DNA of 64,000 bases from Duodenibacillus massiliensis (GTDB lineage: Bacteria; Pseudomonadota; Gammaproteobacteria; Burkholderiales; Burkholderiaceae_F), in NCBI RefSeq assembly GCF_900128485.1, contig NZ_LT635859.1, positions 144,848 through 208,847 on the forward strand, in the 5' to 3' direction. A program made the position numbers and the translations under genes. The notes beneath the pieces were generated by a model. That model ran no database searches and was not told the DNA's origin. It was given only the letters and a program-made list of their open reading frames with translations. Shown here piece after piece: positions 55,660 to 64,000 of the stretch. Each line of letters opens with the position of its first letter. Position 1 is the first letter of the stretch.

Positions 55660-56070
55660 GGCTTTCAAAGAGAAAAACAATCCGAAAACGGCAGTGTACA
55701 AGAGGCCAGGCCAAAAGACGTGCCTTCTGGCACCGATTGTGTTTCTGACGCGCAGATGACAGTTCTGTCAGAGAGTGCGTCTTTCAGATTGGGCTCTGCC
55801 CGCTCGCGCACCATTGCGCACACCGTCGGTCGCTGACCGATCCCATTTTTTTCGGAAACCTTACAAAAAATGCTGAAAAATCTGTTTACCTCCCGCGCTC
55901 TCTGCGCCGACTTCGGACTTCTTATCCTGCGCGCGGGCCTCACGCTTTCCCTGCGGGAAATTCTGTGATTTGGAGACTGAGAACCGGCCGGTTTGTGATT
56001 ACTGCACACCGGCCGTCTTCTTATTCTGCGGAGAAAAACTGACTCGCTGTCCGGAGCCACGGATAGAAGA
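55660..56070. other. Gene-free region upstream of surE
   Basis: About 410 bp between surE and the tRNA-Pro terminator. It holds a -10-like TACACT on the minus strand about 30 bp before surE and an inverted repeat CGGCCGGT/ACCGGCCG near 55984-56015. No coding sequence is convincing. Confidence 0.6.
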
Positions 56071-56104
56071 ATGAAAAAAGGAGACAACTTTCGTCATCTC
56101 CTTT
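56071..56104 (-). terminator. Terminator of tRNA-Pro
   Basis: On the minus strand AAAGGAGA/TCTCCTTT (8 bp) is followed by TTTTTC, 9 bp after the tRNA 3' end. Confidence 0.85.
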
Positions 56105-56112
56105 CCTGGAAT

Positions 56113-56192
<80 letters not shown>

Positions 56193-56201
56193 GAGTTGCG
56201 C

Positions 56202-56230
56202 ATTGTACAGAGTTCGGCGCCTGTCGGCAA
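56202..56230 (-). promoter_or_regulatory. tRNA-Pro promoter
   Basis: Minus-strand -35 TTGCCG (56225-56230), 17-bp spacer, -10 TACAAT (56202-56207). A GGCGCCTG/CAGGCGCC inverted repeat overlaps it. Confidence 0.65.
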
Positions 56231-56290
56231 GAAAAATCAGCAAGCAGGCGCCGTTAAACCGTCAACGCATTGAAATCAAAGACTTCTTTA

Positions 56291-57550
56291 TTACTCCGCA
56301 GTTTTTGCCGGCATGAGACTTTTGAGTTCATTGACTGCTGCATTTAAAACCGTACGAAGCCGCTCACACTCAGCGCGGCTGACGCGCAGTTCCTCGTCTT
56401 TGCCGGCCAAGAGCGTGTCCACCGACTGCCTCTTCTGCGCCTCTTCACTTCGGACAGCTTCAATGCGGCTTACCTCTTCGCTCTTTTGAGCAACGGTCTT
56501 CTGTAGCCCCTCGATTTCAGCCTTCAGTGCTTCAATCTGGCGGACCTGCACCTGAGCCTCATTTTCTTTTTCCTGCGTTTCGTTGCGGGCCTTTGTGAGT
56601 TCCGCGCGCAATGAGGTCATTTCACCGGCTCTCTGGCGGATTTCAGCCGTCTGTGCTTCAAGGCTCTCACGAACCTTGATGAGGTCAGCCTCAAAGGTTG
56701 CTGCGCGGCTCTGGGAAAGCGCAAGCGCCTCCGTTTTTTGCTGCAGCTCCTGCTTAGTCTGCACGAGGTCCGTGCCGCCCGCGGTGAGTTCCGTACGCAT
56801 CGAAGCCACACGCTCTTCAGCAGCCGCAAGGCGCTCTTCAACGGAAGCCAGCGCCACTTCCTTTTCATTTAAGACGGCCTTGACGCGGCGCAACTCTTCA
56901 GTCATTGCCGTGCGGTTAAGACGCAGTTCGGAGAGTTCCGCATCACGCGCGGCCAACTGCTCCTTAAGCGAGGCAAACTGGCCGGAAACGGCATCGGCCT
57001 GAGCGCGCACCCGGGCGATTTCCCCGTCGCTCACCTTCTTTGCCTGCGCAAGCGCTTCGTTTACGGCCTTGCGGGAAGCCTGAGCCACCAGCACCGACAC
57101 ATCGGGCTGCACGGCAGAAGGCTCATAAACAGGGGCCTGCGGCGCCGCGGCAGCCGGAGCGGGCTCAGGCCGAACGGGAGCTTGAACGGGCACTTCAGGC
57201 TCTGCGGCCTGCGGCACAGTCTCAGGTTCAGCGGGCGCTTGCGGGGCGGAAGCCTCAGCCTTCGCCGCCGCCTGCTCGGTCTGCGTCTTTACGCCCACAT
57301 GCGGCGCCACGATCGGAAACTTAATCTCTTCAGCGATGCGGGCCTTCGTTTCCTCAATCGAGAGGTGATCGACGTAAAGGAACTTTTTGATGCGCATCAC
57401 GAGCGCTTCGTCATTGACGGTGAACCGGGTCTTGGGTGACCCGTCGCTTTCCCTTAACTGCGGGAACTGAATCTGCCAGTAACGCAGGATATAAGAGGCC
57501 AGTCCGCAACGTGCGGAGAGCTCATCAACAGAATAGGTCTGTGGGTACAT
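56291..57550 (-). CDS. MerR-type HTH protein with a long coiled-coil tail
   Basis: A 419-residue protein. Residues 1-75 form a MerR-type winged helix ([47 protein letters not shown]). Next is a Pro/Ala/Glu linker (90-150). From about 160 to 410 runs a continuous heptad-rich region of Glu, Arg, Lys, Ala and Leu ([58 protein letters not shown]). The position between ihfA and tRNA-Pro is that of the ~120-residue MerR regulator of related bacteria, so this looks like that gene with a large extension. No ligand motif is seen. Role as regulator or scaffold is open. Confidence 0.82.
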   Translation of the reverse strand: MYPQTYSVDELSARCGLASYILRYWQIQFPQLRESDGSPKTRFTVNDEALVMRIKKFLYVDHLSIEETKARIAEEIKFPIVAPHVGVKTQTEQAAAKAEASAPQAPAEPETVPQAAEPEVPVQAPVRPEPAPAAAAPQAPVYEPSAVQPDVSVLVAQASRKAVNEALAQAKKVSDGEIARVRAQADAVSGQFASLKEQLAARDAELSELRLNRTAMTEELRRVKAVLNEKEVALASVEERLAAAEERVASMRTELTAGGTDLVQTKQELQQKTEALALSQSRAATFEADLIKVRESLEAQTAEIRQRAGEMTSLRAELTKARNETQEKENEAQVQVRQIEALKAEIEGLQKTVAQKSEEVSRIEAVRSEEAQKRQSVDTLLAGKDEELRVSRAECERLRTVLNAAVNELKSLMPAKTAE

Positions 57551-57602
57551 TGGACTATCAAACCGGTTGCAACAACATCAATACTCATTGTGCTCAGGGC
57601 AG

Positions 57603-57643
57603 AAAAAAACCGGACTCAGCCGATGATGTGCTGATTCCGGTTT
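57603..57643 (-). terminator. Terminator after ihfA
   Basis: On the minus strand AAACCGGA/TCCGGTTT with a loop of about 20 nt, then seven T. It separates ihfA from the merR-like gene and works partly in both directions. Confidence 0.8.
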
Positions 57644-57720
57644 TCTTATTTACACCCCACGCATCATCGTCTGCTGAGTTTAGAGCAAAAGCGGCGCGCG
57701 TGCGCAGGCAATTTTCGGAC

Positions 57721-58098
57721 TTACTTAACCGATTCCATGCCTTCGGGTTCTTTAAAGGAGGCCACGCTGTCGCGCATGTGCGGCGCGGCAAGGAACGTCA
57801 CCACGCTGCGGGCGCTGATTTCGTGCGCTTCGCCGGTCTTGGGGTTACGGCCCGGACGGGCCACCTTGTCGCGGGTGGAGAAGGTCCCGAAGTTGGCAAG
57901 CTTCACGTCACGGCGCTGCACGAGGGCACGCAGAATTTCGTCAAACACCGTTTCGACAACGGCGTTGGCTTCGGCGCGCGACAGCCCCATGCGGTCGCAG
58001 AGCACTTCAACGAAATTCATCTTCGTAAGCGTTGAGTGATTTGCAGGCCCCACCGGGTACTTACCCCGCGCGGCATCGATCTGAGTCACAGGTTCCAT
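57721..58098 (-). CDS. ihfA: Integration host factor alpha subunit
   Basis: A 125-residue HU/IHF-fold DNA-bending protein. The core LTKMNFVEVLCDRMGLSRAE starts near residue 24; the beta-arm has VKLANFGTFSTRDKVARPGR and NPKTGEAHEISARSVVTF with the intercalating Pro context. The first ~23 residues (MEPVTQIDAARGKYPVGPAN) are extra; a start at Met27 would give the usual ~99 residues. It lies downstream of pheT, as in E. coli. Confidence 0.95.
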   Translation of the reverse strand: MEPVTQIDAARGKYPVGPANHSTLTKMNFVEVLCDRMGLSRAEANAVVETVFDEILRALVQRRDVKLANFGTFSTRDKVARPGRNPKTGEAHEISARSVVTFLAAPHMRDSVASFKEPEGMESVK

Positions 58099-58147
58099 TT
58101 TTTTCGTGTTTTAACTGAACGGTTGAATTCAATAAATTGGTTTTCGT

Positions 58148-60556
58148 TTAAGCACGCAGGCGGCAGCCGAGCACGGAAAGCGCATCGAGCACCGCGGTCA
58201 CCACGGCGTCGGCGCTTTCGTCGGACAACGCCTCTTCGCTCTTTGACGACAACGTCAGGCGGAAGGCCATGCTCTTTTCGGCCGCAGCCGCATCGTCTTT
58301 GGGGCGGTAGACGTCAAAGAGACGGAAGTCGTCGATGACGCTGCCCAAGTTCGTCGCCTTGAGTTTTTCCACCGCGGCAAAAAGAGCCGACGCCTCCACA
58401 GCGGCAGGTACCGTCACGGAAATGTCGCGGTGCATCGGCTGGAACTTACTTACGGCAACCGGATGCGGCACCAGGATGGTGGTGAGCGCATCGACGTCAA
58501 GCTCAAAGACAACGGCGGGTTTCGGCAGTCCGTATTCGTGGCACAGACGCGGATGCAGTTCACCCATAAATCCCGCTTCGCGGCCGTTAATAAGGATGCG
58601 TGCGGAGCGCCCGGGGTGCAGTGCCGGATGCACGAGCTTTTCAAAGGTGGCCTTAAGCGGCGCAATCAGCGCCTCAACGTCGCCCTTCACGTCAAAGAAG
58701 TCGACGTTGCGGGCGGCTTCGCCCCACTGCAACGTGTGCGCGTCACCGTAGGCAAGGCCTGCGATATGGTTGGGCTGGCGCACGCCCTTCACGGTAAAGT
58801 CACCGTCTTCGACGGTTTCATCCGGGAAGAACACACGGCCCAATTCAAAAACGCGAACGTCTTCGGCCTTACGGTTTAAGTTAAAGCGCAGAATGTCCAC
58901 GAGCCCTGAAATGAGCTGCGTGCGCATGACGGAAAGCTGGCTTGCGATGGGATTCAGAAGCCGGATGGGCTTGTCGTTCCCCGCAAAATCCTTTTCCCAC
59001 TTCTCTTCAACGAAACTGAAGTTGATGAGTTCCTGATAGCCGCGCTCGGCGAGAGCCAGACGCAGCGCGTGCTTGCTGCGGCTTGCTTCCGGAGCGCAGC
59101 GCATGCCGATACGGGCCAGGGGCGGCCGGTCGGGGAGCTTTTCGTAGCCGTAAAGGCGCGCCACCTCTTCCACGAGATCTTCTTCGATCTCGATGTCAAA
59201 GCGGTACGTGGGCGACGTGACCACGAAGTCTTCGCCGTCACGGGTAAATTCAAACCCCAGACGCGTAAAGGCCTGCGCCATGAAGTCTGTCGGAATGTCG
59301 ATGCCGACGAGCTTGTTGCAGCGCGCCGGACGCATGCGGACCGTGCGGACCTTCGGCAGATTCACGCACTGATCGTCAACCGGACCCACCTTCGTTTCCG
59401 CCGTGCCGCAGATGTCGAGCACAAGCTGCGTGATGTAGTGCATGTGTTCGACATTGCTGCCGTAGTCCACACCGCGCTCAAAGCGGTGCGCGGCGTCCGT
59501 GGAGAAATTAAGCTTGCGGCAGCGGCCCTGGATCTTGACCGGATACCAGAAGGCGGCCTCAATGAAGATGTCGGTCGTCTCATCGCTGATTGCGGTGGCG
59601 TCGCCGCCCATGATGCCCGCGATCGCTTCCGGACCGTTTTCGTCACAGATCACACCGTAGTAGGGATCAAGCTTCACGGTTTCTTCGTTTAAAATCTTGA
59701 TCGTTTCGCCGTCCTTGGCCCAGCGAACGGTGAGGTCGCCCTTCACTTTCTTGAGGTCAAAAAAGTGCGTGGGACGGCCGAGCTCGAGCATCACGTAGTT
59801 GGAGATGTCAACGAGCGCGGAGATCGAGCGCTGACCGCTTCTTTCAAGCCGGTCCTTCATCCACTGCGGTGTGGGGGCCTTCGCGTTTAAACCGCGGATG
59901 ACGCGCCCCGTGAAGCGCCCGCAAAGTTCCGGCGCCTCAATGTGAACGGGTTCGGTGCAGCTGCAGGTGGCTTCCACCGCGGGCATCGCGGGGATCGTAA
60001 GGGGAGCACCGGTGACCGCGTGCAGGTCGCGCGCGACACCCACCACCGAGAGCGCGTCGCCGCGGTTGGGGGTGAGTTTGATTTCAAAGCGGCTGTCATC
60101 AAGGTGCAGCACCTTGCGGACGTCTTCACCCACGGGGGCGTCGGCGGGAAGTTCCCAAATGCCGGTATGGTCGCTTGAAACCCCGAGTTCACGGGCCGAG
60201 CAAAGCATGCCGAAGCTTTCCACCCCGCGCATCTTGGCTTTCTTAATCTTAAATTCCGGGAGCACGGCGCCGATCTTGGCGCAGGCCACCTTCAGTCCGG
60301 CACGCACGTTCGGAGCGCCGCAGACAATCTGCAGAATTTCGCCGTTACCGACATCAACCTTGGTGACGTGCAGGTGATCCGAATTTTCGTGATCCACGCA
60401 TTCCAGAACGTGGCCCACGACAACCCCGGTGAAATCCGGGGCGATCTTCTGGACTTCTTCAACTTCCAGACCTGCCATCGTGAGCGATTCCGCGAGTTCC
60501 TCCGTCGTCAGATCCGGATTGATGTAGCTTCTCAGCCAATCTTCAGAAAAAAGCAT
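58148..60556 (-). CDS. pheT: Phenylalanyl-tRNA synthetase beta chain
   Basis: An 802-residue subunit of the (alpha-beta)2 enzyme. The N-terminal EMAP-like tRNA-binding domain (VVVGHVLECVDHENSDHLHV, IVCGAPNVRAGLKVACAKIG), B3/B4 editing region (RFTGRVIRGLNAKAPTPQWM), B5 domain (VRTVRMRPARCNKLVGIDIP), class II-like core (RPPLARIGMRCAPEASRSK) and the C-terminal ferredoxin-fold anticodon domain (PAAVEASALFAAVEKLK) are all present. Confidence 0.97.
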   Translation of the reverse strand: MLFSEDWLRSYINPDLTTEELAESLTMAGLEVEEVQKIAPDFTGVVVGHVLECVDHENSDHLHVTKVDVGNGEILQIVCGAPNVRAGLKVACAKIGAVLPEFKIKKAKMRGVESFGMLCSARELGVSSDHTGIWELPADAPVGEDVRKVLHLDDSRFEIKLTPNRGDALSVVGVARDLHAVTGAPLTIPAMPAVEATCSCTEPVHIEAPELCGRFTGRVIRGLNAKAPTPQWMKDRLERSGQRSISALVDISNYVMLELGRPTHFFDLKKVKGDLTVRWAKDGETIKILNEETVKLDPYYGVICDENGPEAIAGIMGGDATAISDETTDIFIEAAFWYPVKIQGRCRKLNFSTDAAHRFERGVDYGSNVEHMHYITQLVLDICGTAETKVGPVDDQCVNLPKVRTVRMRPARCNKLVGIDIPTDFMAQAFTRLGFEFTRDGEDFVVTSPTYRFDIEIEEDLVEEVARLYGYEKLPDRPPLARIGMRCAPEASRSKHALRLALAERGYQELINFSFVEEKWEKDFAGNDKPIRLLNPIASQLSVMRTQLISGLVDILRFNLNRKAEDVRVFELGRVFFPDETVEDGDFTVKGVRQPNHIAGLAYGDAHTLQWGEAARNVDFFDVKGDVEALIAPLKATFEKLVHPALHPGRSARILINGREAGFMGELHPRLCHEYGLPKPAVVFELDVDALTTILVPHPVAVSKFQPMHRDISVTVPAAVEASALFAAVEKLKATNLGSVIDDFRLFDVYRPKDDAAAAEKSMAFRLTLSSKSEEALSDESADAVVTAVLDALSVLGCRLRA

Positions 60557-60584
60557 CTCAGTAAACTCCTAAACCCGACACGTA

Positions 60585-61601
60585 TCAGTTGAACTGGCGC
60601 AAAAAGCGCAGATCGCCTTCAAAGAACAGACGCAGATCGTCCACGCCGTAGCGAAGCATCGTGAGGCGTTCAAGCCCCGAACCGAAGGCAAAGCCGATGT
60701 AGCGTTCGGGATCCAGGCCGTAATTGCGGATCACGTTGGGATGCACTTCACCGGCACCGGAAATTTCAAGCCAGCGGCCCTTCTTGGGGCCCGTTGTAAA
60801 GGCCATGTCCACTTCGACCGAGGGTTCCGTAAACGGGAAGTAGCTCGGACGGAAACGCACGATGAGGTCATCCGTTTCAAAGAAGCGGCGCAGGAAGTCG
60901 GTGTAAACGCCCTTTAAATCCGTAAAGGAGATGTCGTCTCCCACCCAGAGGCCTTCAACCTGATGAAACATGGGCGAGTGCGTGGCGTCGCTGTCCACAC
61001 GGTACGTGCGCCCCGGGGCGATGACCTTAATGGGCGGCTGATGCGTGCGCGCATAGCGCACCTGCATGGGAGAGGTGTGAGGACGCAGCGGCAGCGGCAG
61101 CCCCTGCCCGTCGTTACGGTCCACGTAGAACGTATCCTGCATGGAGCGGGCCGGATGGTTCGGGGGGTTATTTAAAGCCGTGAAGCTGAACCAGTCGCTT
61201 TCGATTTCGGGGCCGTCTGCGACATCAAAACCGATCGAGCGGAAGATCTCCTCAACGCGCATCCAGGTGCGGATCACCGGATGCACGCCGCCCGCGGGCA
61301 CAACGCGGCCCGGCAGCGTCACGTCGACGGCTTCGGTCGCCAGCTTCTTTTCGAGTTCGGCGTTGGCGAGCGCCTCGCGGCGGGCCGTAAGCGCAGCATC
61401 GATGGCCTGCTTGACCGCATTAATCGCCTTGCCGCGCTCCTTGCGCTCTTCGGGCGCGAGCGCACCGAGCCCCTTCATGAGCATCGTCACGGCGCCGGAC
61501 TTACCGAGGTAACGGGCCTTTGCGTCTTCAAGGGCCGCAGGCTGCGTTGCGGCCGCAAAATCGGCCTTGGCCGATTCGATCAGTTGTGTCAGTTCATCCA
61601 T
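60585..61601 (-). CDS. pheS: Phenylalanyl-tRNA synthetase alpha chain
   Basis: A 338-residue catalytic subunit. N-terminal coiled coil (1-90), then class II motifs: [64 protein letters not shown] and the C-terminal [20 protein letters not shown]. 28 bp upstream of pheT. It has its own promoter at 61691-61718. Confidence 0.97.
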   Translation of the reverse strand: MDELTQLIESAKADFAAATQPAALEDAKARYLGKSGAVTMLMKGLGALAPEERKERGKAINAVKQAIDAALTARREALANAELEKKLATEAVDVTLPGRVVPAGGVHPVIRTWMRVEEIFRSIGFDVADGPEIESDWFSFTALNNPPNHPARSMQDTFYVDRNDGQGLPLPLRPHTSPMQVRYARTHQPPIKVIAPGRTYRVDSDATHSPMFHQVEGLWVGDDISFTDLKGVYTDFLRRFFETDDLIVRFRPSYFPFTEPSVEVDMAFTTGPKKGRWLEISGAGEVHPNVIRNYGLDPERYIGFAFGSGLERLTMLRYGVDDLRLFFEGDLRFLRQFN

Positions 61602-61690
61602 CGTTCAACCATCAAGAGCGCTGTTGAGAGAGGCGTCACAGACAACGCCCAAAAAGCGCACTTTGCCTTTACAGTATCGGGGAGTCCGTG

Positions 61691-61718
61691 ATTATAGAAA
61701 AATCTACCGAAAAATCAA
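61691..61718 (-). promoter_or_regulatory. pheST promoter
   Basis: Minus-strand -35 TTGATT (61713-61718), 16-bp spacer, perfect -10 TATAAT (61691-61696), about 90 bp before pheS. A Phe-rich leader peptide like E. coli pheL is not visible in the leader. Confidence 0.75.
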
Positions 61719-61740
61719 CGTGTTACAAAATTTTCAGGCA

Positions 61741-61832
61741 TAAAAAAAGCCCGGCCCCCGTTACAGTTGTCTGTTTTCGGAGAACCGGCGCTTTTATCCG
61801 TGCGGGAAAACCCTTTCGGATTGTCCCGCACG
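61741..61832 (-). terminator. Hairpins and terminator after rplT
   Basis: Beyond rplT the minus strand has a perfect 9-bp stem (61824-61832 with 61799-61807, CGTGCGGGA/TCCCGCACG), then a stem between the CCGG blocks at 61785 and 61751 with one bulge, followed by seven T (61742-61748). The RNA of infC-rpmI-rplT likely ends here. Confidence 0.65.
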
Positions 61833-61853
61833 CTGAGTCAGTGAAAACTCAGA

Positions 61854-62210
61854 TTAAGCCAGGGCAGCCTTGGCCTGTTCGACGAGAGCGGCAAAACCGG
61901 TCTTGTCAAAAATCGCCATATCGGACAGAACCTTGCGGTCCAGAGCGATATCGGCCTTCTTGAGGCCGTTCATGAAGCGGCTGTAGGTCATGCCGTTCGC
62001 ACGGGTTGCGGCGTTGATACGCGCAATCCAGAGGCGACGGAAGACGTGCTTCTTGTCGCGGCGGTCACGGTAAGCATACTGACCGGCACGCATGACGGCC
62101 TGCTTGGCAACACGGAAAACGTTGTTGCGGCGCAGGCGGTAACCCTTGGCGAGGGCAATAATCTTCTTATGACGGGCACGGGCCGTCACACCACGCTTAA
62201 CTCGAGGCAT
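61854..62210 (-). CDS. rplT: 50S ribosomal protein L20
   Basis: A 118-residue assembly protein of 23S r[63 protein letters not shown] and [19 protein letters not shown]. Length is normal. Downstream of rpmI by 18 bp; L20 regulates this operon in E. coli. Confidence 0.98.
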   Translation of the reverse strand: MPRVKRGVTARARHKKIIALAKGYRLRRNNVFRVAKQAVMRAGQYAYRDRRDKKHVFRRLWIARINAATRANGMTYSRFMNGLKKADIALDRKVLSDMAIFDKTGFAALVEQAKAALA

Positions 62211-62228
62211 TGTTCTTCCCCTCCCTTC

Positions 62229-62426
62229 TTATGCGTAGGGCAACATACGGTGAATGGACTTGCTGTCAGACTCGTGAATGGTGACCATTCCGCGGAGGTG
62301 ACGCTTGTTCTTCGTCGTACGGTGAGTCAGGATGTGGCGCTTGGTGGCGTGCGCACGCTTGATGGATCCGCCGGAACGGACCTTGAAGCGCTTCGCAGCA
62401 GCCTTCTTTGTCTTCATCTTCGGCAT
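62229..62426 (-). CDS. rpmI: 50S ribosomal protein L35
   Basis: A 65-residue basic protein: [40 protein letters not shown]. The ATG at 62426 follows GAAGGAAG; the frame runs 60 nt further up without support. A TATAAT element on the minus strand at 62571-62576 may give extra transcription from inside infC's end. Confidence 0.97.
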   Translation of the reverse strand: MPKMKTKKAAAKRFKVRSGGSIKRAHATKRHILTHRTTKNKRHLRGMVTIHESDSKSIHRMLPYA

Positions 62427-62585
62427 TTGCCGTTCTTCCTTCTGATTTATCGGAACATCAGGCGGACCGGACGTTGATTGACTCAACCGTGCCGGCCTCT
62501 TCGTTTTGGCCCGCCCCGACTTTTAACCGCGGCCGAAAATTTTTCAGCCGTAGCGTTTTGAAAGTCCGTGATTATATACGAAAAA

Positions 62586-63107
62586 TCACTTCTTTTTCTT
62601 CGGCGCCAGAACCATGATCATCTGGCGGCCTTCAAGCTTCGGATTCTGCTCGATCTGAGCCTCCTCAGCCAGATCCGTGCGGATGCGTTCCATGATCTGG
62701 GCACCCAAATCCTGGTGCGCCATTTCGCGGCCGCGGTAGCGGAGCGTCACCTTGGCCTTGTCGCCGTCTCCGAGGAAGCGGCGCAGGGCGCGCAATTTGG
62801 TCTGATAGTCGTTCTCGTCGGTGGCCGGGCGGAATTTGACTTCCTTGACCTGCACCACTTTCTGACGGGCCTTCATTTCCTGCGCCTTTTTCTGTTCCTG
62901 ATAGCGGAACTTGCCGTAATCCATCAGGCGGCAGACAGGGGGCTGCGCGTTCGGTGCGATTTCCACCAAATCCACATCGGCCTCTTCGGCCATGCGCAGC
63001 GCTTCGGCTGTACGGACAATACCGATCTGGGCGCCGTCGACGCCGGTCAGTCGGACCTCAGGAACCCGGATCTCGCCGTTGATCCGGTGATTGCGATCTT
63101 GAGCTAT
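62586..63107 (-). CDS. infC: Translation initiation factor IF-3, AUA start
   Basis: A 173-residue factor that selects initiator tRNA and keeps subunits apart. I place the start at ATA 63107: GAGGAG (63115-63120) lies 7 nt upstream, and it gives (M)[20 protein letters not shown], the normal IF3 N-terminus. The alternative TTG at 63122 lies inside the ribosome site. Further family blocks: [59 protein letters not shown] and [21 protein letters not shown] rare start codon is the classic autoregulation device of infC. Confidence 0.93.
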   Translation of the reverse strand: MAQDRNHRINGEIRVPEVRLTGVDGAQIGIVRTAEALRMAEEADVDLVEIAPNAQPPVCRLMDYGKFRYQEQKKAQEMKARQKVVQVKEVKFRPATDENDYQTKLRALRRFLGDGDKAKVTLRYRGREMAHQDLGAQIMERIRTDLAEEAQIEQNPKLEGRQMIMVLAPKKKK

Positions 63108-63197
63108 GACACTACTCCTCAATGTTTCTTCTGAATTTCCTCCGCAGACTCAGGAGGAAAGCCGCGGCGCCGGAAATTGCTTCCGGGGCACCGCAAG

Positions 63198-63221
63198 GAG
63201 CCGCCCTTAACCGGGCGGCTC
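63198..63221 (-). other. GC hairpin between thrS and infC
   Basis: A perfect 9-bp inverted repeat GAGCCGCCC/GGGCGGCTC with a 6-nt loop and no T-run on the minus strand. It lies in the 140-nt thrS-infC spacer and resembles the stem in the nusA-infB spacer. Confidence 0.6.
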
Positions 63222-63247
63222 ACGCACCGGCAGAAACGGTCTGCGCC

Positions 63248-64000
63248 TTATTCGTCCTTATTGAGACGACGGGCATTTTCATCGGCCACACGGGCGATGA
63301 AGTCAGCCACGGGCATCACACCGAGATTGCGGCCGCCGCGGGCACGGATGCTCACGGTACCGTTCTGCTTTTCCTTGTCGCCCACAACGGCGATATAGGG
63401 ATGTTTCTGCATGGTAAGCTCGCGGATTTTATAGTTGATCTTTTCGCCGCGCAAATCAGTCGTGACGCGCAGGCCCGCGGCCTTCATCTGTTGGGCAACG
63501 CTCTTGGCGTAGTCAACCTGATCGTCCGTAATGGAAGCCACAGCCACCTGGAAGGGGCTCAGCCACACCGGCATCGCGCCAGCGTAGTGTTCGATGAGCA
63601 TACCGATCCAGCGCTCCAGAGACCCGAGAATGGCGCGGTGCAGCATCACGGGCACCTTGCGGCTGTTGTCTTCGGCGACGTATTCGGCACCGAGGCGGCC
63701 GGGCATCTGGAAGTCAACCTGCACCGTACCGCACTGCCAGGAGCGGCCGAGGCAGTCCTTTAAGTGGTACTCGATCTTGGGACCGTAGAAGGCGCCTTCA
63801 CCGGGGAGCACTTCATAGGGCACACCGATGCTGTCAAGACTGTGGAAAAGGGCTGCTTCAGCCTTATCCCACACGGCGTCTTCACCGATTCGCATCGCAG
63901 GACGCGTTGCAACCTTAAAGGCGATGTCTTCAAAGCCGAAGGTGTGATAGACCTCACGCACGATGCGGGTAAATTCCACGCATTCCGAGAGAATCTGATC
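63248..64000 (-). CDS. thrS: Threonyl-tRNA synthetase, C-terminal part
   Basis: The last ~250 residues of a class II synthetase; the 5' part lies beyond the window. It shows [59 protein letters not shown] and the anticodon domain ([60 protein letters not shown]). The frame is open to position 64000. The order thrS-infC-rpmI-rplT-pheS is standard. Confidence 0.97.
   Translation of the reverse strand, partial: DQILSECVEFTRIVREVYHTFGFEDIAFKVATRPAMRIGEDAVWDKAEAALFHSLDSIGVPYEVLPGEGAFYGPKIEYHLKDCLGRSWQCGTVQVDFQMPGRLGAEYVAEDNSRKVPVMLHRAILGSLERWIGMLIEHYAGAMPVWLSPFQVAVASITDDQVDYAKSVAQQMKAAGLRVTTDLRGEKINYKIRELTMQKHPYIAVVGDKEKQNGTVSIRARGGRNLGVMPVADFIARVADENARRLNKDE

Noticed and set aside
55982-56016. 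CGGCCGGT/ACCGGCCG inverted repeat as a terminator
   Set aside because: No proper T-run after it on either strand and no gene end beside it.
62571-62600. TATAAT at the end of infC as a firm rpmI promoter
   Set aside because: No acceptable -35 at 15-19 bp; kept only as a remark under rpmI.

Overview
The window reads as a chromosomal segment of a betaproteobacterium of the order Burkholderiales, most likely a gut-type Sutterellaceae relative. The reasons are the 16S-tRNA-Ile-tRNA-Ala-23S operon, the betaproteobacterial gene orders (ndk-rlmN-ispG-hisS-yfgM-bamB-der-hfq-hflX-hflK-hflC-hisZ-purA; thrS-infC-rpmI-rplT-pheS-pheT-ihfA-merR-tRNA-Pro; rimP-nusA-infB-rbfA-truB-typA) and the reduced stress-response loci. 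The family assignment is inference. Most of the window is core information processing encoded on the minus strand.

Layout: 1-2680 holds an rRNA operon on the minus strand (23S cut by the left edge) with its promoter, boxA sites and 16S processing stem. 2681-9283 holds a DUF1178 gene, a META-domain lipoprotein preceded by an orphan terminator, polA with a damaged proofreading site, a small DUF2782-like exported protein, homoserine kinase and a membrane protein. 9253-14045 holds rfbB, two tandem nitroreductase paralogs, rfbC, proC and a sulfurtransferase. 14052-24205 is the nus operon (rimP to dusA) with an elaborate leader. 24251-27855 holds rluB and scpB, both with extensions, and a histone-H1-like Lys/Ala repeat protein.

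28372-31925 is a decayed prophage lodged behind tRNA-Ser(CGA): an integrase stub with arm-like repeats, a solitary HicB antitoxin preceded by a 56-codon overlapping ORF, a frameshifted small terminase, a nonsense-interrupted large terminase and a truncated portal gene that abuts rlmB. 31928-37785 holds rlmB, rnr, tRNA-Leu, a CobT-like VWA/HExxH protein and a phosphoribosyltransferase. 37891-52174 holds the purA-to-hfq cluster and the der-to-ndk cluster. 52361-55659 is rlmD-nlpD-surE, without the rpoS and pcm genes expected there. 56113-64000 is tRNA-Pro, a coiled-coil MerR-like protein, ihfA, pheTS, rplT, rpmI, infC (AUA start) and the 3' part of thrS.

No complete new multi-gene system is evident. 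The best leads are the HicB plus 56-codon ORF pair, the leader of the nus operon, the orphan terminator RNA before the META lipoprotein, the PolA proofreading loss, and the lineage-specific protein fusions (H1-like, MerR-coiled coil, CobT-like without CobS).
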